From Chloroflexota bacterium (GTDB taxonomy: Bacteria; Chloroflexota; Anaerolineae; Caldilineales; Caldilineaceae), in NCBI GenBank assembly GCA_003577005.1, contig QEUW01000100.1, forward strand, positions 1 through 33,317: 33,317 nucleotides of DNA, read 5' to 3'. Positions 1-7,834 of this stretch are shown in pieces. The notes below the pieces were generated by a model. That model searched no databases and was not told where the DNA came from. It saw nothing but the letters and a program-made list of their open reading frames with translations. The position numbers and the translations under genes are program-made. Every line of letters starts with the position of its first letter. The stretch's first letter is position 1.

Positions 1-4
1 TAGG

Positions 5-77
5 CTCCCCGGGCTGGACTCGAACCAACAACCATCCGGTTAACAGCCGGACGCTCTGCCTGTTGAGCTACCGAGGA
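5..77 (-). tRNA. tRNA-Asn (anticodon GTT)
   Basis: A complete 73-base cloverleaf reads on the minus strand. It has a 7-bp acceptor stem (TCCTCGG with CCGGGGA), a 4-bp D stem (GCTC/GAGC), a 5-bp anticodon stem (TCCGG/CCGGA) with loop CTGTTAA giving anticodon GTT, a 5-base variable loop, and a T stem with TTCGAGT loop. The discriminator base is G, as usual for tRNA-Asn. The bases after it are CCTA rather than CCA, so the 3' CCA is not fully encoded and would be added enzymatically. It lies downstream of sigA on the same strand but has its own promoter. Confidence 0.96.
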
Positions 78-98
78 ATAGTGGTGGCGACAGCCCCA

Positions 99-127
99 AC
101 TATACAACAGGCGTCGCCGAAAGTCAA
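99..127 (-). promoter_or_regulatory. sigma-70 promoter of tRNA-Asn
   Basis: On the minus strand a -35 box TTGACT (122-127) is followed by a 17-base spacer and a -10 box TATAGT (99-104). Transcription would start near base 92, about 15 bases before the mature tRNA 5' end at 77, which leaves a short leader for RNase P. Confidence 0.8.
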
Positions 128-272
128 ATTTAGGCGCGGGTTGTTCAAAATTTCACGCGAGTTGACCCCTTGGCACCCACTCACTTGGCTCTAGGTCGCA
201 CTGGTCCCCAAGGCTGCTCCTCAGCCAGTGCCACCCAGGAGAAAGACCCGGCACAGCCCTTCGTCTATGTCA

Positions 273-339
273 GGCACGGACAAAGACGGCAACCGGCTTT
301 ACCTCTCAAAGTAAAACGTCTGCCGCTCTTATCCGTGCC
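273..339. repeat. imperfect inverted repeat between sigA and tRNA-Asn
   Basis: Arms at 273-290 and 322-339 pair over about 16 of 18 positions around a 31-base loop. It lies in the 296-base gap after the sigA stop. It could end or process the sigA transcript, but no T-run follows on the minus strand, so terminator function is uncertain. A weaker 7-bp inverted repeat lies at 198-231. Nothing else is seen in this gap except the tRNA promoter. Confidence 0.4.
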
Positions 340-373
340 CATGCCTGGCGATAACCAAAATGGTGTGTGCGGT

Positions 374-1729
374 TCACCCCAGATAGTCGCGCAGTTTGCG
401 ACTGCGCAGCGGGTGACGCAACTTGCGCAGCGCCTTGGCCTCGATCTGGCGCACCCGCTCGCGGGTCACATTGAACTGCTTGCCCACATCTTCGAGCGTC
501 CGGGTGATGCCATCTTTGAGTCCAAACCGCATCACCAGCACTTCGCGCTCGCGGTCGCCCAGTTGGTCCAGTATCTCACCCATCTGCTCCTGCAAGAGGC
601 GAATCGTGGCCGAGTTTTCGGGGGCAGGGATACTGTCATCCTCGATAAAATCGCCCAACGAGCTGTTCTCTTCGGTGCCGACGGGTGTGTTGAGGCTGAG
701 CGGGTCCTGGCTGAGCCGCTGGATCTTTTGGACCTTGGCCGCGGCGCGCTCCATGCGGCGGCGCACGTCGGGTTCTAGTTCAGTCCCAGTGCGCATGGCG
801 CGCCGCACCCGGTTGGCGTCGTCCGGCTCCAGAAAATCCATTTCCAGCGCGATCTCCTCGAAGCTCGGCTCGCGGCCCAACTCCTGTTGCAGATTGCGTT
901 GGACGCGCGTCTGCCGGTTGATGGTCTCGACCATATGGACCGGGATGCGGATCGTGCGCGCCTGGTCGGCAATGGCCCGGCTGATGGCCTGGCGGATCCA
1001 CCAGGTGGCATAGGTGCTGAACTTAAAGCCTAGCTTGTGGTCAAACTTATCTACCGCTCGCAGCAGGCCAAGATTGCCTTCCTGGATCAGGTCGAGAAAG
1101 TTGAGGCCGCGGCCAATATAGCGTTTGGCAACGCTCACCACCAGACGCAGATTGCTCTGGGCCAGACGTTGGTGGGCGATCTTGCCGTCGAGCAGCTTCT
1201 CCTCCATCTCGCTGATCAACTCCGGGTCGCCCAGACGGTCGATCTCGTTGAGCGCATGTTTGAAACGCGCAACCGTGTTTTCGCCGGGCGCAAAGTGAAT
1301 ACCGGTGCGCTTCTCGAATTCGGCCAACGCCCGGCTGCCCGCCTCGATGCGCTGCGCCAGCTCTAGCTCCTCGTCGGCGGTGAGGAGCGGGTCGCGGCCA
1401 ATATCGCGCAGATACATCCGCACGGGGTCCAGGCTTGTACCTGTCTCCGCCACATCGGCGATCAGCTTTTCGAGCGGGATATACTTCTCTTGCTCGATCT
1501 CTTCTTCTAGCTTGGTATCGCGTTCTATGGAAGGGATCGCCGCGTCTTCATCCTCGGAACTTTCTTCTTCCGGGATGTCGTCGAAGAGATCGTCCTCTTC
1601 GGGCGGCTTTTCACCCATATGAATATATTCGTCCAGCTCGCTTTCAGAACCGCCGTTGGGACGAACAAGGGGGGTCAACGGCTGGCGCGGCGTGGACTCA
1701 TCAAGCGTTGTACGTCGTCTTCTACCCAT
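374..1729 (-). CDS. sigA: primary RNA polymerase sigma factor (RpoD/SigA)
   Basis: This 451-residue protein is the housekeeping sigma-70 factor, which guides RNA polymerase to -35/-10 promoters. Residues 1-95 are an acidic, variable N-terminus rich in Glu and Asp. Region 1.2 follows ([11 protein letters not shown], about 101-111). Region 2 spans about 185-255 and includes the -10-reading segment [11 protein letters not shown] (240-250). Region 3 follows, then region 4.2 with the -35-binding helix-turn-helix near the C-terminus ([18 protein letters not shown]). The length is slightly above a typical group 1 factor because of the acidic N-terminus. The ATG at 1729 has AGGA just upstream. It lies 26 bases after the dnaG stop, so dnaG and sigA are probably co-transcribed. 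The consensus promoters seen in this window are what such a factor should recognise. Confidence 0.96.
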   Translation of the reverse strand: MGRRRRTTLDESTPRQPLTPLVRPNGGSESELDEYIHMGEKPPEEDDLFDDIPEEESSEDEDAAIPSIERDTKLEEEIEQEKYIPLEKLIADVAETGTSLDPVRMYLRDIGRDPLLTADEELELAQRIEAGSRALAEFEKRTGIHFAPGENTVARFKHALNEIDRLGDPELISEMEEKLLDGKIAHQRLAQSNLRLVVSVAKRYIGRGLNFLDLIQEGNLGLLRAVDKFDHKLGFKFSTYATWWIRQAISRAIADQARTIRIPVHMVETINRQTRVQRNLQQELGREPSFEEIALEMDFLEPDDANRVRRAMRTGTELEPDVRRRMERAAAKVQKIQRLSQDPLSLNTPVGTEENSSLGDFIEDDSIPAPENSATIRLLQEQMGEILDQLGDREREVLVMRFGLKDGITRTLEDVGKQFNVTRERVRQIEAKALRKLRHPLRSRKLRDYLG

Positions 1730-1755
1730 AATAATGTCCTGCTATGATCCATCTA

Positions 1756-3780
1756 TCATCCCAAGCGGACGCCCTGTTCGGGCTGGCGTCGCCGGAAGAG
1801 CAGGCGACCTGCCTGCTGGCGCGACTGCTGGAGATGATAGAGTTCCCGCACATGACGGTTTTTGATGGCGCTCCACTGTTTGGAGCCTTCCAGATCGCCC
1901 TGGCTGACGGCTTCATCCTCCAGGAATTTGATATTCTTGCTTTCAACACTGAGCCGGTCGATGCGCATCCGGATCAACGTACGCACCAGGTCTTCGCGCT
2001 GTTCCACCTCGGTGCGTGGCGGCAATTGTGCCCCATAAACTATCAATTCAGCAAGCCGGCCATGCAGGTGTGGCGTCAATGTTTCTTGAAACAGCTCGAT
2101 CTCCCACTGTTCGTCGCTGGTCATGAACTGTTTGAGTGCCCGGAAAATCTCTTGCAGTTCGACATTTTGAAAATCCTCGCTACGCAGCGGGTCGATCTCG
2201 AGCGTCGTGCTGGCGCCAGCGAGCCAGACCAGCAAGTCTGGTTCGTGGAGCAGACAGGTCAACAGATATTCTTCGCGACCATATCGGCTAGCCCTGGTTG
2301 CGCCGTCGCCTATCCCTGCACCCAGAGGTGCTTCAACCGGCGCCTCTGCGGCTGCAGGCTCCTGGCTGGGCGGCCGGCGGTGGCGCCCACTGCCCAACTG
2401 CAAGGGAGACCGCTTGGGGCCCGTGCGCCCCGCAGCCAGCGAACGAGTGCGGGCGACGGCGCGTACCCGATCCCAGATGGTCTGTTCCTCAATACGCACC
2501 CAGCGGCTGAGTTGATCGACATAGTGCTGCTGCTCGATTTCATCCTGCAGTTCGGCGATCAACGGCGCCAGGTCGGCCACGGCCTGGCCCTTGCCCTGGA
2601 CACTCGCCAGGTCATACTGGTGACCGACAATGTCAAAGTAGAAATCGACCAGTGGCAGGGCGTCCTGCACCAACTGGCGCCAACGGGACGGGTCGTGACG
2701 GATCACATCGTCCGGGTCCTGGCCGGGCGGCATGGCGCAGATAAAGAGGTTGGCGCCAAGCCGCGCCTCCATCAGGATGCCGCTGGCGGTGACAGTCGGT
2801 TTGTGAATATGTCCCAGCGCCTGCCGGGCCTGGTTGAGACCGCGGATCGTGGCCTGTTGCCCGGCGGCGTCCGCATCTAGCGCCAACACAAAATTGGTCG
2901 TGTACCGCTGCAACTGCTGCAACTGGTCCGCGGTGAGCGAGGTGCCCATACAGGCCACGACGTTGGCAAAGCCATGCTGATGGGCGGCGATGACATCCAT
3001 ATACCCTTCTACAATCACAACCCGGTCTGCGCTGCGAATTGCCTGGTGCGCCAGGTCGAGACCATAGATCACGCGTGACTTGTGAAAGAGCGGTGTTTCT
3101 GCCGTGTTGAGATACTTGGGTTCGCTCTTGTCCAGCACCCGGCCACCAAAACCAATGATGCGTCCTTGCCGGTCGCGAATGGGGTAGATCACCCGGTTGC
3201 GAAAGGCATCGTAGGTGCTATCGCGCTCTTCGTTGCGCTTAGCCAGCCCGGCCAGCAACTGCTGCTCCAGACCGAAGCCTTTCTCGCTCAAATAGTCGCG
3301 TAGGCTGCTCCAGCTTTCCAGAGCGAAACCGAGCTGGAATCGCTCGCGGGCAGCGTCGTCGATGCCGCGGTGTCGCAGATAGTCGCGCGCCGGTTGTGCA
3401 GCCGGATGGTGGTGCAAAATCTCCCGAAAATAGTTTGCCGCCGCCTCATTGATTTCATAGAGACTGGTACGCTGTTGCGACGATGCGTGACCCTCGACCG
3501 CAGCCAGATCGACGCCGGCCTCACGCGCCAACAGGTGCAATGCCTCCCGGAAATCAAGATTTTCCTTGCGCATGACAAAACTAAACACATCCCCCCCCAC
3601 ACCACAGGCCCCAAAACAGCGCCATGTGCCGCTATGTGGAAAGACAATAAAGCTTGGCGTGCGTTCAGTGTGGAACGGGCAAAGCCCCTTGTAGGTGTTG
3701 CCACTGCGCTTGAGCGGCGTGTAGCGGGAGATCAAATCGACGATGTCAATTCGCTGCTTGACTTCGTCGGTTACGCTCAT
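1756..3780 (-). CDS. dnaG: DNA primase DnaG
   Basis: This 674-residue primase synthesises RNA primers for DNA replication at the fork together with the replicative helicase. The N-terminal zinc-binding domain has C34-x2-H37 and then C55 and C59 in a CFGACG segment. The DnaG catalytic core follows, with its TOPRIM fold showing the conserved glutamate in VIVEGYMDV (E258) and the metal-binding LDADAAG (D302, D304). The C-terminal about 200 residues are helicase-binding-like and contain an Ala/Pro-rich linker. The length is slightly above the usual 580-620 residues. The ATG at 3780 has GGAG about 8 bases upstream. It is first of a dnaG-sigA pair driven by the promoter at 3975-4003. The zinc ribbon reads C-x3-C rather than the usual C-x2-C. 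Confidence 0.96.
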   Translation of the reverse strand: MSVTDEVKQRIDIVDLISRYTPLKRSGNTYKGLCPFHTERTPSFIVFPHSGTWRCFGACGVGGDVFSFVMRKENLDFREALHLLAREAGVDLAAVEGHASSQQRTSLYEINEAAANYFREILHHHPAAQPARDYLRHRGIDDAARERFQLGFALESWSSLRDYLSEKGFGLEQQLLAGLAKRNEERDSTYDAFRNRVIYPIRDRQGRIIGFGGRVLDKSEPKYLNTAETPLFHKSRVIYGLDLAHQAIRSADRVVIVEGYMDVIAAHQHGFANVVACMGTSLTADQLQQLQRYTTNFVLALDADAAGQQATIRGLNQARQALGHIHKPTVTASGILMEARLGANLFICAMPPGQDPDDVIRHDPSRWRQLVQDALPLVDFYFDIVGHQYDLASVQGKGQAVADLAPLIAELQDEIEQQHYVDQLSRWVRIEEQTIWDRVRAVARTRSLAAGRTGPKRSPLQLGSGRHRRPPSQEPAAAEAPVEAPLGAGIGDGATRASRYGREEYLLTCLLHEPDLLVWLAGASTTLEIDPLRSEDFQNVELQEIFRALKQFMTSDEQWEIELFQETLTPHLHGRLAELIVYGAQLPPRTEVEQREDLVRTLIRMRIDRLSVESKNIKFLEDEAVSQGDLEGSKQWSAIKNRHVRELYHLQQSRQQAGRLLFRRRQPEQGVRLG

Positions 3781-4217
3781 CTTGTGCTCCGTTTCCGATC
3801 AGGATCGGTAAACTTGGGCCGCACGAGGGTACAAACCCTGCCTGCGACGCAACTGTCATCCGCAGACTTCACAAAACTTGCTGGGTGGGTGGTTCGCACT
3901 TGGGTATAAGCCGGGCGAACCATACATCTTCTGTCCAAATTTTTGCGAGCCGTGGGCAGCGCCTGATTCCATCAATTATAATGTTTGTGCTACCCGGTGT
4001 CAAAGGAAAACAGAAAGCAGGCACGCCCTGCAAACGGTGACGGGAACAGTCAAAGAGGTAATCGGTGAGCGTTCGGGTAGGCCACTGGCTTGTGAACACC
4101 CCACAACACACAAATGACAAACGTTGCCCAAGACACGACGTGGGCGTAGCCAAGAGGCCGCAGAGGGCGGAAAGCGTAGTGGATCAAGACTTCGGTTCCG
4201 CGCTGTATTGGATAATT
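3781..4217. other. 437-base intergenic region upstream of dnaG
   Basis: It holds the dnaG promoter (3975-4003) and a roughly 188-base transcribed leader (3781-3968). I see no open reading frame with family character and no clear riboswitch. The part from 4004 to 4217 follows the SCP2-like gene on the same strand. It shows only a small 6-bp inverted repeat (GCGGAA/TTCCGC, about 4165-4200) and no convincing terminator. Confidence 0.6.
3975..4003 (-). promoter_or_regulatory. perfect-consensus sigma-70 promoter for dnaG-sigA
   Basis: Read on the minus strand, TTGACA (3998-4003), a 17-base spacer and TATAAT (3975-3980) match the consensus at all 12 positions. The predicted start near 3968 gives a leader of about 188 bases before the dnaG ATG at 3780. 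Confidence 0.85.
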
Positions 4218-4616
4218 TTACACGAGGTTCTGCTTAGCGGCAATTTGGGGATAGACCCGTTCGCACTCACGAAAAAGATCCATGAGTTGCATCGCCTTGG
4301 TAAAGTTGCCCTTGGTCTTTATCTTGCCGCTAAAGAAAGCGTTACTTGCTCTTTCCTCTCCCAGCCAGATGGCGTGGAGCAGGTTGGCCGGCAACGTGAT
4401 CTCCAGGTTAGCTTTGCCCGGTCGCTCGCCGTAAAAGACTTCAAGCGGTGGCTGGCGGCCATCCAGCAAGATCTCCGCCTCTGGTTCCAGGGTGCGGATA
4501 CGGATCACCAGGTTGCTATGGGTAAAGGTCTCGATCTGCTCTGGAACCGCACGAACCTCTTCAAAGACCAGGTGCAAGATCGAGTAGAGATGGTCAGCAG
4601 AGTTAAAAATTGCCAT
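4218..4616 (-). CDS. SCP2 sterol-carrier-like domain protein
   Basis: A 132-residue single-domain protein of the SCP-2/sterol transfer family. In bacteria such proteins bind hydrophobic ligands such as acyl chains, or occur as lipid-handling accessory domains. The C-terminal half carries the family hallmark, GKIKTKGNFTKAMQLMDLF (about residues 95-113), after a strand-rich half that forms the lipid-binding tunnel. There is no signal peptide or membrane segment, so it should be cytoplasmic. It lies 180 bases downstream of the acyl-ACP-reductase-like gene on the same strand. The shared lipid theme suggests a functional link, but the gap contains a palindrome, so co-transcription is uncertain. 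No clear Shine-Dalgarno precedes the ATG at 4616. Confidence 0.8.
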   Translation of the reverse strand: MAIFNSADHLYSILHLVFEEVRAVPEQIETFTHSNLVIRIRTLEPEAEILLDGRQPPLEVFYGERPGKANLEITLPANLLHAIWLGEERASNAFFSGKIKTKGNFTKAMQLMDLFRECERVYPQIAAKQNLV

Positions 4617-4744
4617 GATTCACAACCCTACGGAAATGAATACTCAAAGTTCACCAGAGCAGGCCGGTAGCCAACCTACCAACATCTATACGGCCACCCT
4701 ACGATCCAACTGTACCGGTACATCAGGTTAGATAGATTGCCTTA

Positions 4745-4777
4745 AGGTGCGACCGCTTCTCAAAGTGCGTCGCACCT
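4745..4777. repeat. GTGCGAC-type palindrome (dispersed family A)
   Basis: Arms AGGTGCGAC (4745-4753) and GTCGCACCT (4769-4777) pair perfectly around a 15-base loop. The right half also contains the near-palindrome GTGCGTCGCAC. It lies just after the stop of the reductase-like gene and may act as its transcript end. It resembles the elements at 7427-7490, 25016-25100 and 33305-33317. Confidence 0.65.
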
Positions 4778-4796
4778 GTGGATAAGCAGCCTAACC

Positions 4797-7022
4797 TTAC
4801 GTACCAGTATATCTAGCCCTCCGGACCAGGTGCACCAGCATCCAACCGGCGGCCAGGAGGCCAGCGAACGCCATCGCTCTGGTGTGCCCCGACGGCACAA
4901 CCGCCTCTTTGCGCTTTCCGTGGCGGCCCAGGCGCAGATCGCCTTCCACCAGTTTGCGATGGGCCTCCTCACGGTAGCGGTGAAACTGGTCAGGATCAGC
5001 CCGTAGGATTTCGGCCAGTTGGCGCTTGCGTTCCAACTCCTCGTCGCTTACATATTTGTCAAAGCTGCGCATTCCGGCCAGACGCAGACCATGCTTTTTG
5101 AAGAGCCGGTAGATCTCCTTCACCTTCTCGAGTTCGAGTTCGCGTCCGATGCTGTAGTCCTCGAAATGGCCCTCCATCGCCAGCAGCGCTGTTTCCGAGA
5201 GACAGGCGTAGGCCGTCCCAGCGGGCAACCCGATGTCGAAGCCAAAATCGGGGTCGCCCGGCAGCAGGATCTCGCCGCTCTCGATCACCAGGATGTCAGG
5301 ACGCAGTGCGGCTTCCCATTCCTCGATGTCGGGTGGCCGCGCCACATCGCAGATAACGGCGCCCGCTTTGCACTGGGTGACGTCGATGACCCGCTGGTCA
5401 AAGGAACTGGTGGTGGTGATGATCAGATCCATCTCGCCCACATGGTCATCGGGGGTCGTAGCAATGGTGACCTGAGCGCCGGGTGTCTCGGCCTCGATCT
5501 GCCGTTTGAGCGCAATCAGCCGTTCGGGCCTCGGCGCCACCAATGTCACCGCCCCCAGCGCCTGCGCCAGCAACCGGCTACAGACCGAGCCAATCGACCC
5601 GGTGGCGCCGACGACCATTGCCTGCCCTTGTGTCAGATCTTTTACCCCTAGCTTGAGCACAGCCTGTTTGGCCGTCTCCAGCGTGGCGGCCACGGTAAGG
5701 CTGTTGCCGCTCGTGACAGCAATCTCGGCCTGCTGCGCCACGGTGATGCCGGCATCGCCCACGATGCTGGTGAAGGCGCCTAGCCCCATGAGCCGCGCCC
5801 CGCGTGCTTCAGCATCCTGCGCAATCTGCAACAAGCGGCGATAGGTGAAACTGGGGTCACGCCGCATCATCTGGCGCGGGGTCGCTCCCAACGTATAGAG
5901 GAAGCCTTCGGCACGCTGGCCGGTGACCGGGCTTTGGATGCCCTTGATCCGGCTAAGGTAGAGGGGCGGAGAGTAAGCTGTGAGCCACTCGACCCATGAA
6001 TGGGGCAACCAGCGAAAAAAACGGAGCAGCGGGTGGTTGAAAATATAGCGCGCCGACAGCGGGTGGATGACAAAGGCAAACTGGTTGACCTTTTGTCCAG
6101 CCTGAAGGCCCAGAACACTCGGCGCCCACACCAGCTCGGCCATGAGGTTGAGATAGTCACCCTCGCTGCGTCGCCGCCCACCCAACTGTGCCGCCATACA
6201 GGCTTCGATCACCGCTGCCGGCCAGCGCGCTGGCTGGCAGTTGTCCAAGCCATCCGCCCCCGCTGGTGGCATGGTCGTGACAAGTGTTGCTACTCCGCGC
6301 TGGCGCAGGTCCGCCTCATCCTCCGGTGTGGCGCACTCAGCGATGACCAGCTTGCCCCGCAGATCCTGCGGCGCATAACGGCGGATGGCGGGCAGATCCC
6401 CAGCGATGATCTGCGCCCATTCAAACGGCTTTTTGGTGCGTGGTTGGCCGGGCGTACCCGCCTGCGGAAAAATACGGCGGAAGGGCTTGTCTTGCACCAC
6501 GTTGAGGATACGATGGGTCATCTGGCGTACGGCGATTTCACCCGTGGCTGCACCGGGCAGGTTATAGTAAAAGACCGGTTCTGCCCACCGGCGCTGGTCG
6601 GTAAAGACAGCCAGCCCATCGGCCAGCCCATTGTGATTCAACCCCGGCGCCAGCAGCACCCGCCTGCGCGAAAAGATACCTGGCTCCTGCTCGCTCACCA
6701 GGCGGATGGCCCAGCGCTCAAAGGCCCCGCGCACTCCCTGGCCATCTACCAGCGGGGTGCGTTTTGCCGCACCTTCGATACGATCAGCCCACAGATGTCG
6801 CACCCGTTCGCGCCCCAGGCGCAGTTCGATGGCGATGCCGTCCAGGGCAATGGCATCGGCGCTGCCTGCTGCATCGGCCTCTGTAATCAGCCGCACCACT
6901 GTGTCAACGTCGCCGCCGGTGCCGACGCTGCGGATGGTAAAGGTTTCATCGAGAAACTGGAGGGTTGCCAGTTGAGGCCCGGCGTCCTTGCCCAGGTACA
7001 GGTGCAGGATCTGTTTTGACAT
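4797..7022 (-). CDS. acyl-ACP-reductase-like (aldehyde-forming) protein with N-terminal extension
   Basis: A 741-residue protein. From about residue 315 it resembles cyanobacterial long-chain acyl-ACP reductase (AAR), which reduces fatty acyl-ACP or acyl-CoA to aldehyde with NADPH. The signs are FAFVIHPLS (about 315), [10 protein letters not shown] (413-422), the Rossmann motif VVGATGSIG (470-478) and the tail [13 protein letters not shown]. There C607 aligns with the nucleophile Cys294 of the Synechococcus enzyme (my manual alignment). Residues 1-310 match nothing I recognise. A charged linker and one membrane segment (about 709-727) follow the reductase, suggesting membrane tethering. No aldehyde-deformylating oxygenase gene is nearby. 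The frame is open up to 7244, but the promoter at 7029-7057 lies inside that extension, so ATG 7022 is preferred. A quinate/shikimate-dehydrogenase-like annotation is possible but fits less well. Confidence 0.72.
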   Translation of the reverse strand: MSKQILHLYLGKDAGPQLATLQFLDETFTIRSVGTGGDVDTVVRLITEADAAGSADAIALDGIAIELRLGRERVRHLWADRIEGAAKRTPLVDGQGVRGAFERWAIRLVSEQEPGIFSRRRVLLAPGLNHNGLADGLAVFTDQRRWAEPVFYYNLPGAATGEIAVRQMTHRILNVVQDKPFRRIFPQAGTPGQPRTKKPFEWAQIIAGDLPAIRRYAPQDLRGKLVIAECATPEDEADLRQRGVATLVTTMPPAGADGLDNCQPARWPAAVIEACMAAQLGGRRRSEGDYLNLMAELVWAPSVLGLQAGQKVNQFAFVIHPLSARYIFNHPLLRFFRWLPHSWVEWLTAYSPPLYLSRIKGIQSPVTGQRAEGFLYTLGATPRQMMRRDPSFTYRRLLQIAQDAEARGARLMGLGAFTSIVGDAGITVAQQAEIAVTSGNSLTVAATLETAKQAVLKLGVKDLTQGQAMVVGATGSIGSVCSRLLAQALGAVTLVAPRPERLIALKRQIEAETPGAQVTIATTPDDHVGEMDLIITTTSSFDQRVIDVTQCKAGAVICDVARPPDIEEWEAALRPDILVIESGEILLPGDPDFGFDIGLPAGTAYACLSETALLAMEGHFEDYSIGRELELEKVKEIYRLFKKHGLRLAGMRSFDKYVSDEELERKRQLAEILRADPDQFHRYREEAHRKLVEGDLRLGRHGKRKEAVVPSGHTRAMAFAGLLAAGWMLVHLVRRARYTGT

Positions 7023-7028
7023 AGCGGC

Positions 7029-7057
7029 ATTATAAGAGGGCCAAACAGAAGCGTCAA
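7029..7057 (-). promoter_or_regulatory. sigma-70 promoter abutting the reductase-like gene (leaderless)
   Basis: On the minus strand TTGACG (7052-7057), a 17-base spacer and TATAAT (7029-7034) match the consensus at 11 of 12 positions. Only six bases separate the -10 box from the ATG at 7022, so transcription should begin at or next to the start codon. Confidence 0.82.
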
Positions 7058-7252
7058 ACGGTAGGTGTATTGTCCATTCGATGCGCAGGCTGATGGCTAT
7101 TCTGATAACGGGCGACTGCGCTTGCGAGAACATAGAGCAAGGGTAGAAGATACGACAAATACCGCCAGGTGTTGACGCTAGCCGGTAAAGAGTTATAATC
7201 TGGAACGGATCGCGGCAGACCGGAACCAGCAGATGGGAATGCACGTCAAGAC

Positions 7253-7276
7253 AGTGCTAGATAAAGTGCTAGATAA
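7253..7276. repeat. 12-bp tandem duplication
   Basis: AGTGCTAGATAA occurs twice in direct succession (7253-7264 and 7265-7276) beside the palindrome cluster. It resembles a replication-slippage or target-duplication footprint. Confidence 0.75.
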
Positions 7277-7310
7277 AGAACGTGTCCGCGAGAGGCTAGT
7301 GGCGCTGTTG

Positions 7311-7399
7311 CTAATACGAAATCCGGTTGTTCACTGGACGAATATCCAGGCGAGTAGCCCAGATATATACGTCCAGTGAACAGAGGGATTCGGTATAAG
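7311..7399. repeat. inverted-repeat element 1 (about 30-bp arms)
   Basis: The core arms GTTCACTGGACG (7329-7340) and CGTCCAGTGAAC (7370-7381) are perfectly complementary. Imperfect pairing extends outward to about 7311 and 7399. The size and terminal-inverted-repeat layout are MITE-like or those of a mobile-element end. No transposase gene is present. Confidence 0.65.
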
Positions 7400-7511
7400 A
7401 AGCTGTTTGAAGTGGGCGCCACGCTGGTGCGATGCACCTCAGGAATGCCCGGCGGCTCAGGTGCATCGCACTCTTCGAGTGCAATGCACCGGCCCTTTTC
7501 AAACAGCTTCT
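7398..7511. repeat. inverted-repeat element 2 with nested palindromes (family A inside)
   Basis: Outer arms of 14 bp (AGAAGCTGTTTGAA, 7398-7411; its complement, 7498-7511) are perfect. Inside, GTGCGATGCACCT (7427-7439) pairs perfectly with 7459-7471, and a third related copy (GAGTGCAATGCACC) lies at 7477-7490. The inner 13-mer is identical to one at 25035-25047. The nested layout suggests a small non-autonomous element that carries or captured the family A palindrome. Confidence 0.72.
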
Positions 7512-7595
7512 AACGGATCTGAACCAACGCGACCGGCAACTAGTGGAGCACGCTGGGTGGTAAACCACTTGTACAAGCGGAAATCCTAAACCAGG

Positions 7596-7697
7596 CAAAA
7601 GTAGACCGCAGCTATGGCGGATACAGCGGGCTTGTGTGGCTCTTTGTCCACCATCCGTAAAAATAGCCTCGCCCGCCACACCTGCGGTCTACTTTTG
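7596..7697. repeat. inverted-repeat element 3 (16-bp perfect arms)
   Basis: CAAAAGTAGACCGCAG (7596-7611) is the exact reverse complement of 7682-7697. The 70 bases between pair partially, so the whole 102-base unit could fold as one long hairpin. It is a different sequence family from the two elements to its left. Confidence 0.72.
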
Positions 7698-7834
7698 AGT
7701 CTTGGAGATGGCGGACTATCTGGCACTCGCCGGCATCATTGTATCCTTACGCAGCGCAGGGGCAACTGAAAGTGCAACAGAGAAGGCGCGGGTAAGGATC
7801 TATTTCGTTCGGAGAAAGTAAGGAGATGGAATAC

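Larger units (their letters stand above)
7023..7834. other. 812-base intergenic region packed with palindromes
   Basis: It separates the divergent reductase-like and FG-GAP genes. From left to right it holds the minus-strand promoter (7029-7057), a 12-bp tandem duplication (7253-7276), inverted-repeat elements at 7311-7399, 7398-7511 and 7596-7697, and the 10-bp palindrome CTTGTACAAG (7568-7577). A short inverted pair ATCCTTAC (7743-7750)/GTAAGGAT (7792-7799) precedes the FG-GAP gene. The open frames here are short and run through the palindromes, and none looks like a protein. Confidence 0.7.

Noticed and set aside
1744..2880. A 378-residue open frame on the plus strand
   Set aside because: It is antisense to dnaG and has no family motifs; GC-rich coding sequence commonly leaves the opposite strand open.
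4065..4670. A 201-residue plus-strand open frame
   Set aside because: It overlaps the SCP2-like gene antisense and shows no domain character.
6000..7019. A 339-residue open frame on the plus strand
   Set aside because: It lies wholly antisense to the reductase-like gene, which has recognisable motifs and a promoter.
7022..7244. A 74-residue N-terminal extension of the reductase-like protein
   Set aside because: A near-perfect promoter with its -10 box six bases from the inner ATG lies inside the extension, and the extension has no ribosome site.
7246..7834. Small genes in the palindrome-rich gap
   Set aside because: The open frames of 60-122 residues run through the inverted repeats, lack ribosome sites and have no family features.
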